A stretch of 64,000 nt of DNA, taken from assembly GCF_900156105.1 (NCBI RefSeq), contig NZ_FTMS01000006.1, forward strand, positions 102,490 to 166,489, in the 5' to 3' direction. The notes beneath the pieces were generated by a model. It ran no database searches, had not been told where the DNA came from, and saw only the letters and a list, made by a program, of their open reading frames with translations. The stretch comes from Alkalispirochaeta americana (lineage in GTDB: Bacteria; Spirochaetota; Spirochaetia; DSM-27196; Alkalispirochaetaceae). Made by a program: the position numbers and the translations under genes. This document shows positions 10,009-20,833 of this stretch, piece by piece. Every line of letters starts with the position of its first letter. Position 1 is the stretch's first letter.

Positions 10009-10037
10009 TTGACCCCTGCCAGAGTTCCCGCTATGGT
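10009..10037 (+). promoter_or_regulatory. Sigma70-like promoter of the nuclease gene
   Basis: TTGACC, a 17-base spacer, then TATGGT, ending 20 bases before the nuclease ATG. The stretch CCCGCTAT occurs both here and at 9996-10003, the earlier copy giving an alternative TATAGA -10 box. Confidence 0.5.
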
Positions 10038-10057
10038 GAGCCCCGGAGAGAGGGACC

Positions 10058-11230
10058 ATGGAAAATCAGGCCCTGTGGATACTGTACACCACCAGCAACG
10101 ACCGGTTCCCCTACCGGGTGGAGATTCGGCGCGGCACAGAACAGGTTATCGCCCTCTGGACGCAGGACAAGTGGCCCGGTAGTGGCAAGCAAATCTTCTG
10201 CATCCGCGAGGGCGAGCCCGACGGGGAACCCTGGCAATTTACCGAGGTCGAGCGGGTTCCCGTGGTCCGCCTTGAGCGGTTCGGCAAGCAACTTACGGTG
10301 ATTCTGGACAGGCCCACACGAAAGCGCTGCAACTTTCTCTTTCTGCAAAAGCGCTACAAGAACCGCCCCGGCACCTACGAGCAGATCTTCTTCCGCACCC
10401 AGCAGGGAATGAACCAGCATCGTTCATCCTCACGGGTCCGCCTGCCCCCGGGCCACAGCCCCTACCGGGTAATTGTCGACAGCGCCGAACGCTATCCCTG
10501 GAAATTTCCCGGCCCCGCCACGGAACGGCGCAAGCTCCCCGCCGGCGACTACGCCCTGGAGATTGATCATCAGCTCCATGCCGTGGTGGAGCGCAAGACC
10601 TTTGAAAACCTGCTCTCCGATTTTTCCTCTCTCCAGGGTCTCCACGCCAAGCTCGATGATCTTGGCCGGTGGGATCACGCGGCGGTGGTGATCGAGGCGG
10701 AATACCGCGATTTTCTGAATCCCCGCAAGATGGAGGGCCGCTGGCCCATCACCCACGCCGTGCGTGTTCTGGCCGAGCTCCATGTGATCCATCGGGACAT
10801 CCAGTTCGTCTACGCCGGGAGCAGGAAGGCAGGAGAGCAGTGGACCAACGCCTGGTTTTCTGCCAGGGCCAGGGAACTCTGGCACCGGCGGGAAGAGACC
10901 CATCCCGACCAGGATCAGGGTCAGCCAGACCGGGTCGCCCAGGCAGGGGAGCCCCCGGCGATCTACGACGCTGACCGCCTTCGTTCACCCGGAGACTCCA
11001 TACAGGACCTGCGGCAGCTCATCCTGGAGGGGCCTGCCCTGGAGGAGCCCTTCTCGATTGCGGATCTCCGGTCGCTGGTTCCCGACCTCCCGGACCAGCG
11101 CCTGCGGACAACCATGCGGAACCTGAAAAAGGAGGGCCACCTGGAACGGATCGGAGCAGGCCGGGCTGCGCGATGGCGCCGGTGCCAGGCCGGTGGAACC
11201 CGGCGGGTTACTCCCAGCCCCACGAAATAG
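10058..11230 (+). CDS. ERCC4-type nuclease with winged-helix tail
   Basis: 390 residues. The centre (about 138-290) is an ERCC4/XPF-Mus81-like nuclease: VDSAER, then GDYAL, then VVERKTFENLLSD, matching the metal-binding pattern D...GD...ERKxxxD. The N-terminal 120 residues form an unrecognised domain rich in beta strands (ILYTTSNDRFPYRVEIRRG). The C-terminal part (315-375) looks like a winged helix (LRTTMRNLKKEGHLERIG). It probably cleaves branched or damaged DNA, although free-standing bacterial ERCC4 proteins are little studied. A good GGAGAGAGGG site precedes the ATG. The last ten or so codons overlap, in antisense, a relic of an ABC permease gene, so its natural C-terminus may have been replaced. 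Confidence 0.7.
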   Translation: MENQALWILYTTSNDRFPYRVEIRRGTEQVIALWTQDKWPGSGKQIFCIREGEPDGEPWQFTEVERVPVVRLERFGKQLTVILDRPTRKRCNFLFLQKRYKNRPGTYEQIFFRTQQGMNQHRSSSRVRLPPGHSPYRVIVDSAERYPWKFPGPATERRKLPAGDYALEIDHQLHAVVERKTFENLLSDFSSLQGLHAKLDDLGRWDHAAVVIEAEYRDFLNPRKMEGRWPITHAVRVLAELHVIHRDIQFVYAGSRKAGEQWTNAWFSARARELWHRREETHPDQDQGQPDRVAQAGEPPAIYDADRLRSPGDSIQDLRQLILEGPALEEPFSIADLRSLVPDLPDQRLRTTMRNLKKEGHLERIGAGRAARWRRCQAGGTRRVTPSPTK

Positions 11231-11287
11231 CTCACCGTCCAGACCAGATGGGTCGAGATCACCACGATCCGGGGATGCCGCTCCCGG
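11190..11287 (-). pseudogene. Relic of ABC permease and ATPase genes
   Basis: Read on the minus strand, 11243-11287 gives DRERHPRIVVISTHLVW, matching DRERHPRIMVISTHLV of the ATPase at 1830-2720; the DNA agrees at about 42 of 48 bases. It runs straight into YFVGLGVTRR, matching FFVALGVTRR of the permease at 1133-1846. The order (ATPase then permease) and strand are the same as in the intact operon, with the intervening sequence deleted. The left part overlaps the end of the nuclease gene. Confidence 0.75.
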
Positions 11288-11500
11288 TCGGGCTGGCCCT
11301 CCTTTACGGAACCCCTCGATGCCAGAGCTGTGGCCTACAGCAGGGATGACTTCCTCGGCGTGAGCCGGATCGGGATACGGTGCAATACCTGCGATGCCCA
11401 TCTGGGCCAGGTCTTTCCCGATGGTCCCGGTCCGGGGGGGCTCCAGTACGGCATCAACGGAATCGCCCTCAAACGGAATGGCCCTGAATCAGGAATCTGA
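11288..11500 (+). pseudogene. Truncated msrB relic lacking its catalytic cysteine
   Basis: A 70-residue open stretch starting at SGWPSFTEP and ending at 11500. It is the C-terminal half of MsrB, with zinc pair CNTC kept but the catalytic site reading QYGINGIALK where the intact gene has RYCMNGIALK. The first zinc pair and N-terminal half are missing. It abuts the ABC ATPase relic at a short shared TCGGG. No start codon or ribosome site remains, so it is judged a pseudogene of a second msrB. Confidence 0.85.
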
Positions 11501-11510
11501 ACAGGCTCGA

Positions 11511-12644
11511 CTATCGGAGCCCTTCCGTAGAAAAGACCAGACCGTGCTGAAAGAGGGGCGTTGTCCCGTAGTTGCCATCGGCGGTGATCTTCACCAGCCC
11601 CAGGGGAACACAGAACCGTTGCAGTAGCAGATCCCGGTAGACATGGCGTAGCCAGCGTATCTCCGACGCATCACCTTGGGCTGGCCCGAGGAAGGCAGGA
11701 AAGGCCCGAACGAACCGGTCGGTAAGATCGTCAAGCCTTCCCTCGGGATAGCGGGAGAGAAGATAGAGCGAGAAGACCGCCGACCTCTGGATGATAGCCA
11801 GATGCTCCTTGTCCTCCCGGGAGACGTCGAGATTTGCAACCCAGGAACTGTGAAAGATAAAAAACTCCAGCGTTTTGATGAAGACCGTGGGGCCCGCATC
11901 GTCGGCCAGCATCTGAACGCCCTCGGTCGTGAGCTCGCTGCGGCGGGGCTCCTCCCGGGTCCATCCCAAGGAAACCACGACATCGTGAGCCATGACCAGT
12001 TTTGGAAGCGACGCCTCCTTGGGTGCCGAGCTCCCTGCAAGGCGAGACTGGGGAAACCGGGAGAGATAGACGCGACAAAGATCACGGGGATAGTTCTGGC
12101 GGTCTGTCAACCGGATTTTCCCTCCGTGTTCGGCGTGATAGCGGAGCAACCACCGAATCACCTGAACCAGGGGTGAGCTCTCCGCCCGGTCCGGGGTCAG
12201 GGCGCTGTTATAGTACAGGAGCGGAGTCTTCTCCTTTCTCCCGGTATTCTCATGGGCGTCAAGAATCTTCTGCATCTGTGCCGGGGAAAGGCCTTCAAAA
12301 TCGGGGCACGGTTGGTCGTTAGCTCGCTCCATGTGCTGCGCGCAAAAGGTCTGAAGCTCCTGGATACTCCCAAAGTCCTGGCCCGCCGCTGCCTGCTTCA
12401 GCTGTCCCAGGACATCCGAGGCAGGATTTGCACGCCCCCGGTACTCCATGAAGGAGGGGACCTCGGCATCCGGGGGAAGGGTCTCGCAGAACCGGCGATA
12501 ATCCTCCAGGGAGCCCTGGAGTTCGTGGGGCGACAGGAGCCCGGCCTGCTCTGTTGTCCGGCTCCGGGCCTCGTCGGTGCGAAGGCAACAATGCTTGTAC
12601 TTCTTTCCGCTCCCGCAGGGACACGGCGCGTTTCGTCCTGGCAT
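11511..12644 (-). CDS. SEC-C motif protein
   Basis: 377 residues. The first 20 residues are a textbook SEC-C zinc motif (CPCGSGKKYKHCC), as found at the end of SecA and in many small or mid-sized proteins of unclear role; here it is N-terminal. The remaining 350 residues look mostly helical and match no family I recognise. There is no signal peptide or membrane segment. It stops 10 bases beyond the end of the msrB relic and is transcribed toward it. The zinc motif may mediate contact with other proteins or nucleic acid; function is not assignable. Confidence 0.7.
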   Translation of the reverse strand: MPGRNAPCPCGSGKKYKHCCLRTDEARSRTTEQAGLLSPHELQGSLEDYRRFCETLPPDAEVPSFMEYRGRANPASDVLGQLKQAAAGQDFGSIQELQTFCAQHMERANDQPCPDFEGLSPAQMQKILDAHENTGRKEKTPLLYYNSALTPDRAESSPLVQVIRWLLRYHAEHGGKIRLTDRQNYPRDLCRVYLSRFPQSRLAGSSAPKEASLPKLVMAHDVVVSLGWTREEPRRSELTTEGVQMLADDAGPTVFIKTLEFFIFHSSWVANLDVSREDKEHLAIIQRSAVFSLYLLSRYPEGRLDDLTDRFVRAFPAFLGPAQGDASEIRWLRHVYRDLLLQRFCVPLGLVKITADGNYGTTPLFQHGLVFSTEGLR

Positions 12645-12861
12645 TGTGACAGCTTACCCGGCAATCCCTGGAAGGACAAGTTTCCCCACTCCACTCCAGG
12701 TGGATCGCCGGGATTCACTACGGATGGCCCCGGGGCGATGGAAACCATCGGCATTTCATTCCACAGGACTGCAACCCTCCGGCAAGAGAAGACTCCTGCA
12801 GTGTAGCCCCGCCGGGACCCTCTAGGATAGACTCGGTGGTTCACACAAATTATCAGGAACG

Positions 12862-14253
12862 ATGGAGGATTTCTCTTTGCACGATACACCGATCTCCACT
12901 CCGGAAGCGCAGGGCACGTCCCCGGGCAACACCCCCTCTTGTGTGGCGCTCTTGCCGCTGCTTCTTTTTCTGGCACTTTTTATTGGAACCGGCGCGGCCC
13001 TGACGCTGCGGGGAACCTCCATGGCCTTCTACCAGCTCTCGGCAGCCGTGGCTGTTTTGCCGGCCCTGGTCCTGAGTCTTCTCCTGGGCATGGGACGAAG
13101 CAAGACCAGCCTTGATACACAGCTGGCCACGTTTGTCCGCGGCGTAGGGGACAGCAACATCATCACCATGTGCCTGATCTACCTGCTGGCAGGAGCCTTC
13201 GCCTCGGTGGCGACCTCCATTGGAGGGGTCACGTCCACGGTAAACCTGGGGCTGGCCCTGGTTCCTCCCGCCTTCGTGCTCCCCGGGCTCTTTCTGATCG
13301 CTGCCTTTGTATCCACCGCTATGGGAACCTCCATGGGCACCATCGCCGCTGTCGCACCTATCGCGGTGGGCGTGGGAGAGCAAACTTCCGTGGCTTTGCC
13401 GTTACTCATGGGCGCTGTCGTGGGAGGAGCCATGTTCGGCGACAACCTCTCCATGATTTCCGATACAACTATCGCAGCAACCCGCACCCAGGAGTGTCAG
13501 CTCAAGGACAAGTTCCGGGTAAATCTCTATATCGCCCTTCCCGCAGCCCTGGCAGCAGTTCTGGTTTTTGCGATCCTTGGAGCCGACGGAACCATAACAG
13601 AAGCGGGAGACTACCGGATTCTTACAGCCCTGCCCTATCTGGTAATTCTGGGGATGGCTCTGGCCGGAGTGAACGTCTTTGCCGTGCTGGCCACGGGAAT
13701 TCTCTTCACCGGGGTGGTGGGCCTCACGGTGGTCCCCGGCTACGCCGTTCTGCAGTTCTCCCGGGATATTTTTCAGGGCTTCCAGAAGATGCAGGAGATC
13801 ATGGTGCTCTCCATGTTCATCGGCGGTCTGGGCGAACTCATCCGGGACCAGGGAGGTATCGCCTGGATTCTGGGACGGATCGACAGGATCACCGCCCGGT
13901 CACGAGGAAAGAACCGACGGCGCACGGGCGAGCTGAGCATTGCCGGCTTGGTCTCGGCAGCCGATATCTGCACCGCCAACAACACCGTGGCGATTATTCT
14001 CTCCGGGGGGCTGGCTCAGGAGATTGCCCGGAAAAACGGTGTTGACCCTCGCCGTAGCGCCAGCATCCTCGATGTGTTTTCCTGCGTCTTCCAGGGGATC
14101 ATGCCCTACGCGGCACAGGTGCTTCTGGCGGGTTCTGTGGCGGGGATCTCCCCCGTGGCGATTGTGGGGAACAACTATTACTGCTTCATTCTGGCCCTGG
14201 CGGGCTGCGTTGCCATTGCCAGCGGACGACCCCGGTTTTCCCGGCGATCCTGA
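12862..14253 (+). CDS. NhaC-family Na+/H+ antiporter
   Basis: 463 residues with about 11-12 membrane helices. Family traits include MGTSMGTIAAVAPIAVG and FGDNLSMISDTTIAATRTQ, the conserved core of NhaC/MleN-type transporters, which exchange sodium for protons, sometimes with malate/lactate. It would sit in the inner membrane and help pH and sodium balance, sensible for a saline or alkaline habitat (inference). The start at 12862 follows an AGGAACG site. The first 25 residues are a hydrophilic lead. It is a single gene between the SEC-C gene and cheX. Confidence 0.85.
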   Translation: MEDFSLHDTPISTPEAQGTSPGNTPSCVALLPLLLFLALFIGTGAALTLRGTSMAFYQLSAAVAVLPALVLSLLLGMGRSKTSLDTQLATFVRGVGDSNIITMCLIYLLAGAFASVATSIGGVTSTVNLGLALVPPAFVLPGLFLIAAFVSTAMGTSMGTIAAVAPIAVGVGEQTSVALPLLMGAVVGGAMFGDNLSMISDTTIAATRTQECQLKDKFRVNLYIALPAALAAVLVFAILGADGTITEAGDYRILTALPYLVILGMALAGVNVFAVLATGILFTGVVGLTVVPGYAVLQFSRDIFQGFQKMQEIMVLSMFIGGLGELIRDQGGIAWILGRIDRITARSRGKNRRRTGELSIAGLVSAADICTANNTVAIILSGGLAQEIARKNGVDPRRSASILDVFSCVFQGIMPYAAQVLLAGSVAGISPVAIVGNNYYCFILALAGCVAIASGRPRFSRRS

Positions 14254-14356
14254 TCCCGGGGAAGCTCCGGTGGCCAGAGAGAACCCCTCGCGCCGGCACA
14301 GTGGGTTACAACAGTGAAGACAGCGTAACAGAACAGCGTGAAAAGCGTGATTTTCT

Positions 14357-14385
14357 TTGCACTTCCCGGGAGATCATGATATCGT
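14357..14385 (+). promoter_or_regulatory. Promoter of cheX
   Basis: TTGCAC, 17-base spacer, TATCGT, 55 bases before the cheX ATG. This is a good sigma70 match in an otherwise unassigned 186-base gap. Confidence 0.55.
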
Positions 14386-14439
14386 AGTCCTGTAGATTTT
14401 AAACAGTTTTTGCCTCTCTGCGAGGCTGGAGGGTCATCG

Positions 14440-14901
14440 ATGCGAGCTGAACACATAAATCCTTTTCTGAACGCAACGATCAATATGTTCCAGCAGATGT
14501 TCGGCCTCACCCCTGATGCCCTGGACCCCTACGTGCTGGAGCACAGTGCAAAGCACCGCTGGGAGATCTCGGGAATCCTGGGAATTACCGGCGAGGCCCG
14601 AGGGCTGATCGCCATCAGGTTTCATCGGGCCCTGACACTGAAACTTCTGCAGAAATCGGGTATCACCACCACCAATCCCGACGATGAAGACGAGATGATC
14701 AACAGCATGGTGGGGGAGCTGATCAATATCGTTGCGGGTAACGCTGTTTCGGCCATGAGCGGGCAATCGATCGATATTTCCCCGCCCATCATCGTACAGG
14801 GGGAAAACCACCGCCTCTCCTGGCCCAAGTCGGAACCCACAATCTGCATTCCCTTCCGCACGCCCACCGGGCCCTTTGTGGTAAACGTCTGCATAAAGTG
14901 A
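14440..14901 (+). CDS. cheX: Chemotaxis phosphatase CheX
   Basis: 153 residues, the usual CheX length. CheX removes phosphate from CheY-P; it is the common CheY phosphatase in spirochaetes and Thermotoga. The catalytic ExxN motif is Glu93-Leu-Ile-Asn96 inside the long helix MVGELINIVAGN, and the following ISPP lies in the right place. It acts in the cytoplasm. The start at 14440 follows CTGGAGGG; an in-frame ATG 30 bases upstream is less likely. No other chemotaxis gene is nearby, so it is an isolated member of the system. Confidence 0.9.
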   Translation: MRAEHINPFLNATINMFQQMFGLTPDALDPYVLEHSAKHRWEISGILGITGEARGLIAIRFHRALTLKLLQKSGITTTNPDDEDEMINSMVGELINIVAGNAVSAMSGQSIDISPPIIVQGENHRLSWPKSEPTICIPFRTPTGPFVVNVCIK

Positions 14902-14945
14902 CTCACCATCTCCTGGCGGCCCTCCCGAACACTCCCGGGGGGGTC

Positions 14946-14978
14946 TTGACAGGACCAATATTTCGCGTGCAAAATATT
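14946..14978 (+). promoter_or_regulatory. Promoter with overlapping inverted repeat upstream of the MarR gene
   Basis: TTGACA at 14946-14951, then CAAAAT 18 bases later. A perfect inverted repeat (AATATTT, 8-base spacer, AAATATT) at 14957-14978 covers the -10 region. Its position fits autorepression by the MarR protein encoded 17 bases downstream. Confidence 0.6.
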
Positions 14979-14995
14979 CACCTGCGTAAGAGCTT

Positions 14996-15493
14996 ATGAA
15001 AGATAACGATCACCCATCCAAGTCCAATACCGACCCGTCCCTGGATACACCCACGGTGGTGCATTTGACCAAACGGCTCAGAAAGATAGCCCGGGGCTTC
15101 GACAAGCACTCCCGGTATCTCCAGGAACACCACCATATCACCGTTCCCCAGGTGATATGCCTCAAGGAAGTTGCCGAGCAGGACACCATCACCCTGAGCA
15201 AACTCACCAAAATCGTGGCACTCACAAATAGCACCGTCACAGGGATTGTGGACCGCCTGGAAAAGCAGGATTTGCTGCACCGGGTGCGGAGCAGCAGCGA
15301 CCGCCGCCAGATCCACCTGTGCCTGACCGAAAAAGGAACGGCCTTTCTTCAGGAAATTCCCTCGGCTGTGCCAAGGCGGTTTATAGAGGGCATGCAGAGC
15401 TATACTCCTGCCGAGGTGGAACAGATTCTCTGGGCCGTGGACCAGATCGCCGACCTTCTGGATCCCGATAGCGCCTCCAGCCACGGGGAATAA
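14996..15493 (+). CDS. MarR-family transcriptional regulator
   Basis: 165 residues: a central winged helix-turn-helix (about 50-125) with ITLSKLTKIVALTNSTVTGIVDRLEKQDLL and wing SSSDRRQIHLCLTEKG, flanked by dimerisation helices. MarR proteins bind palindromes and usually respond to small phenolic or oxidative signals. The palindrome in its own promoter suggests autoregulation. No transporter or enzyme is adjacent on the same strand, so its wider targets are unknown. The ribosome site is weak (AAGAG). It ends at a strong bidirectional terminator. Confidence 0.9.
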   Translation: MKDNDHPSKSNTDPSLDTPTVVHLTKRLRKIARGFDKHSRYLQEHHHITVPQVICLKEVAEQDTITLSKLTKIVALTNSTVTGIVDRLEKQDLLHRVRSSSDRRQIHLCLTEKGTAFLQEIPSAVPRRFIEGMQSYTPAEVEQILWAVDQIADLLDPDSASSHGE

Positions 15494-15494
15494 A

Positions 15495-15526
15495 AAAGCC
15501 CCTCGGGAAAGATCCCGGGGGGCTTT
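15495..15526. terminator. Bidirectional terminator between the MarR gene and gdhA
   Basis: A GC-rich stem, AAAGCCCCTCGGG pairing with TCCCGGGGGGCTTT, has a short AAAGA loop and A/T runs on both sides. It sits exactly between two convergent genes. Confidence 0.9.
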
Positions 15527-15560
15527 GCACAAGCGACAGGCCTCCACAGGCGAGGCAGAC

Positions 15561-18000
<2,440 letters not shown>

Positions 18001-18137
18001 AGTACTCTCCCTGTCAAAAATTTGGTGCATAGTTTAACGATATCGGCTGTGTTAATCCAGTGCGAATCCTGATCGAAAAAATCGAATCCCTAAATATCTG
18101 GTCCTCCCGGCCGATACCTAGGGGTATGAGAGGACCA

Positions 18138-18395
18138 ATGATTACCCGGTTCCGGATCAAATCGAATCCGGAACGGAGCGAGTTCCTGGAAATCATCGGA
18201 CGAACCCCGCAGGGTCTGCAGGTTCGTATTGTGCGGCACCACGAGGGATACGATACGGTCGACGAGAGCTTCATGGACCACGATCTCTTTGAAACCTGCC
18301 TCAAGACAGGATACCTCACCGAGATTGATGCTCCGAGGGAAGCCCCCGGGGAAGACCAGCCCCGGGAATCGGGGAGCGTCTCCTCGGTTGCCTGA
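18138..18395 (+). CDS. Small protein of unknown function leading the polyketide operon
   Basis: 85 residues, soluble, with mixed charge: MITRFRIKSNPERSEFLEII, then RTPQGLQVRIVRHHEGYDTV. It has no recognised domain. The last 20 residues are Pro/Glu/Ser-rich and probably disordered. A GAGAGG site precedes the ATG. Its stop overlaps the likely TTG start of the flavin monooxygenase by eight bases, so its translation should feed into the polyketide operon. It could be a chaperone, carrier-like or regulatory partner of the pathway; there is no direct evidence. It is divergent from serC with a 137-base gap. Confidence 0.6.
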   Translation: MITRFRIKSNPERSEFLEIIGRTPQGLQVRIVRHHEGYDTVDESFMDHDLFETCLKTGYLTEIDAPREAPGEDQPRESGSVSSVA

Positions 18396-19695
18396 AAAAC
18401 TGCCTGATCATGACCGGGACAACTCCTCTTCCGGGGTGATCATCGCGGGCGCGGGACCCACGGGGCTGCTCCTGGGGAATCTTCTGGGAGCAGCAGGACG
18501 ACGAGTGACGATCCTGGAAGCAGCACTCCGTCCCGGCCCGGTGGAGGAATCCCGTGCGATCGGGATTACCCCGCCCTCCCTGGAGATACTTGAGGAGGCC
18601 GGCCTCATTGAGGATTTTCTGGGATCAGGCCTCCCTATCCACCATGCTGTTGTTCACGGCACCCGCCGGTTCCTGGGAGCGCTTTCCTTCTCGGGTGTCC
18701 ACCCACGCTTTCCTTTCATCCTGTCCCTGCCCCAACAGGTTACCTGCTCCCTGCTCAGGGAAGGGCTTCGACGGTATCCACAGGTTGAGTTTCAGCCGGG
18801 AAGACGGGTTCAAAGAATTACCCCGGCATCTCCGGGAATGACCGTTTCCTGCAGCGACGGATCTTCCTGGCGAAGCCGGTACATCCTGGGAGCTGACGGT
18901 CTGCGCAGCACCGTAGCAGAAGAGGCAGGAATCTCCAGACGGGTTCACCGTTATAGGCAATCCTTTTTTATGGCAGATTTCCCCGATGCGGGAGAGTTCG
19001 GCACCGATGCCCACCTCTGGTTTACACCCGGGGGAGCGGTTGAATCATTCCCGCTTCCCGGGGAAAAGCGCCGGTGGATCGTGCAGCTTCCCCCGGAGGA
19101 GGCTCATTTTGATCAAGTCAGCCCCGATCTGGAGGCTCTGGTTCTTGCAAGAACGGGTTTCGTTCTTGATCGGACGCAGCGTCTCTGGGAGAGCCCTTTT
19201 CATCCGGCCCGCACCGAGGCAGACCGTTTCTGGCAAGGCCCTATCTTTCTTGCCGGTGACGCCGCCCACACCATGAGTCCCATTGGCGGTCAGGGGATGA
19301 ACACCGGCTTTGCCGATGCAGAGCTTCTGGCCGCTGTGGTGGAGCACCTCTTCCAGGACCAGCGGCAGGATGAGAAACCCGCTACGCCCGGCCGGTATCA
19401 GCGTGTTCGACGACGCGCCGGCCGATCGGCGGCCAATCGGGCGGCCCTGGGCATGGGCCTGGGAACACTGCGGGGGTATATCACCTCCCTGGCTAGGAAT
19501 GCTCTTGTTGCCTTTCTGCTCTCTCCTCCCTTTCAGCGGTTCACGGCCCGGCACTTTGCCATGCGTACCATTCCCCGGGGTCGTCGGAGCAGCGCCCTCC
19601 GCCCCGGCCCGGGGCGCTTCGTTTTTTCTTGCCTTTCCCCGGTGACCAAGGTACTTTCATCGGGCCATGAAAGAAAAAAAAGCCCGGGGCGGTAA
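18388..19695 (+). CDS. FAD-dependent aromatic hydroxylase (UbiH/PHBH type)
   Basis: About 435 residues. FAD motifs are GAGPTG (21-26), GADGLRS and GDAAHTMSPIGGQG, the layout of class A flavin monooxygenases that hydroxylate phenolic rings with NAD(P)H and O2. The C-terminal 90 residues are basic and hydrophobic, perhaps for membrane contact. I chose TTG at 18388 because it overlaps the upstream stop; GTG at 18436 is the alternative. The 3' end overlaps the polyketide synthase start by 29 bases. The context (type III PKS plus methyltransferase) matches SrsC, which hydroxylates alkylresorcinols toward quinones in Streptomyces griseus; this assignment is inference. Confidence 0.8.
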   Translation: MPEKLPDHDRDNSSSGVIIAGAGPTGLLLGNLLGAAGRRVTILEAALRPGPVEESRAIGITPPSLEILEEAGLIEDFLGSGLPIHHAVVHGTRRFLGALSFSGVHPRFPFILSLPQQVTCSLLREGLRRYPQVEFQPGRRVQRITPASPGMTVSCSDGSSWRSRYILGADGLRSTVAEEAGISRRVHRYRQSFFMADFPDAGEFGTDAHLWFTPGGAVESFPLPGEKRRWIVQLPPEEAHFDQVSPDLEALVLARTGFVLDRTQRLWESPFHPARTEADRFWQGPIFLAGDAAHTMSPIGGQGMNTGFADAELLAAVVEHLFQDQRQDEKPATPGRYQRVRRRAGRSAANRAALGMGLGTLRGYITSLARNALVAFLLSPPFQRFTARHFAMRTIPRGRRSSALRPGPGRFVFSCLSPVTKVLSSGHERKKSPGR

Positions 19696-20833
19696 CGCTC
19701 CCTTCCCGGCCTTCCCCTCCCCCCCGGGGGCTTCGGTCTGGCTTCAGGGTATCGCCACAGCGGTACCTGCTCACACCTATTCACAGAACGAGGCCCGGGA
19801 GTTCATGCGAAGAGTTCCCCATTTCACCCCAAAGGAACAACGTTTCCTGGACCGTTTGTACCAGGGAACGGGGATCGAACATCGCCATTCTGTCCTGGCC
19901 GATTTTGGCAAGAAGAGCGAGGAATACTCCTTTTTTTCCCGTGATCCATCGTTGCTCCCCGAACCCTCGCCGGCCCGGAGAAACGATCTTTTCATCGTGG
20001 AAGCGGAAAAGCTGACGGTCCAGGCGGTGTCACAGCTCTTTCAGGAACTGTCCTGGCTTGAGCCTTCCTCGGTTACCCACTTGATCACCGTGACGTGCAC
20101 CGGTTTTTCTGCTCCCGGCTTTGATTACCAGGTCGTGCAAGCCCTGAATCTCCCCCCGAATATCCTGCGCCATAACATCGCCTTTATGGGGTGTTACGCT
20201 GCCTTTCCTGCGCTCCGAATGGCCCACACCATCTGTTCTGCCCATCCCAAAGCCCGGGTGCTGATCGTGGATGTGGAGCTCTGCTCACTTCATGTTCAGT
20301 TCAAACCGGATCCCGACACCCTGGTGGCAAATGCACTATTTGCCGACGGTGCGGCAGCAGCCCTGGTCTCGGGAGATCTTTCCGGGGACGCTTCCCCGCT
20401 GTTCCGGATGGATTCCTTTGCTTCGAGGATTCTCCCCGACAGCACCGGGGCCATGTCCTGGCGCCTGGGGGAGAAGGCCTTCGACATGACTCTCTCGGCC
20501 TACGTTCCAAAGCTGATACGGGAGAACCTGAACAGCCTTCTCGAGGAGTCTCTGGCAGAAAGCGGTCTCTCGCTCCGGGATATCGCCCTGTGGGCGATCC
20601 ATCCCGGGGGAAAAGCGATCCTCGATAAAGCCCGGGAAGCCCTGGGGCTGGATGACACGGATCTTGAAGACTCCTGGGAGATTCTGCGAAACTACGGCAA
20701 CATGAGCTCCGCCACAATTTTCTTTGTCCTGCGCCGCATGGCAGAACGCGCCCGCACCGGGCCTGTCTTTGCCGCAGCCTTTGGCCCCGGGCTTACCATC
20801 GAGACAGCCTGCCTGGAAAAGGTTGCCCCGTGA
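19667..20833 (+). CDS. Type III polyketide synthase (chalcone synthase family)
   Basis: 388 residues, a homodimer-type ketosynthase that extends acyl-CoA starters with malonyl-type units and cyclises them. The catalytic triad is present: Cys144 in VTCTGFSAPG, His312 in WAIHPGG, and Asn345 in NYGNMSSA. The first 25 residues are a basic, proline-rich extra segment. With a flavin hydroxylase before and a methyltransferase after, the product is most likely an alkylresorcinol or alkylpyrone turned into a methylated phenolic lipid or quinone, as in srsABC. The chain length and ring type cannot be read from sequence. It overlaps both neighbours, giving strict coupling. Confidence 0.92.
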   Translation: MKEKKARGGNAPFPAFPSPPGASVWLQGIATAVPAHTYSQNEAREFMRRVPHFTPKEQRFLDRLYQGTGIEHRHSVLADFGKKSEEYSFFSRDPSLLPEPSPARRNDLFIVEAEKLTVQAVSQLFQELSWLEPSSVTHLITVTCTGFSAPGFDYQVVQALNLPPNILRHNIAFMGCYAAFPALRMAHTICSAHPKARVLIVDVELCSLHVQFKPDPDTLVANALFADGAAAALVSGDLSGDASPLFRMDSFASRILPDSTGAMSWRLGEKAFDMTLSAYVPKLIRENLNSLLEESLAESGLSLRDIALWAIHPGGKAILDKAREALGLDDTDLEDSWEILRNYGNMSSATIFFVLRRMAERARTGPVFAAAFGPGLTIETACLEKVAP

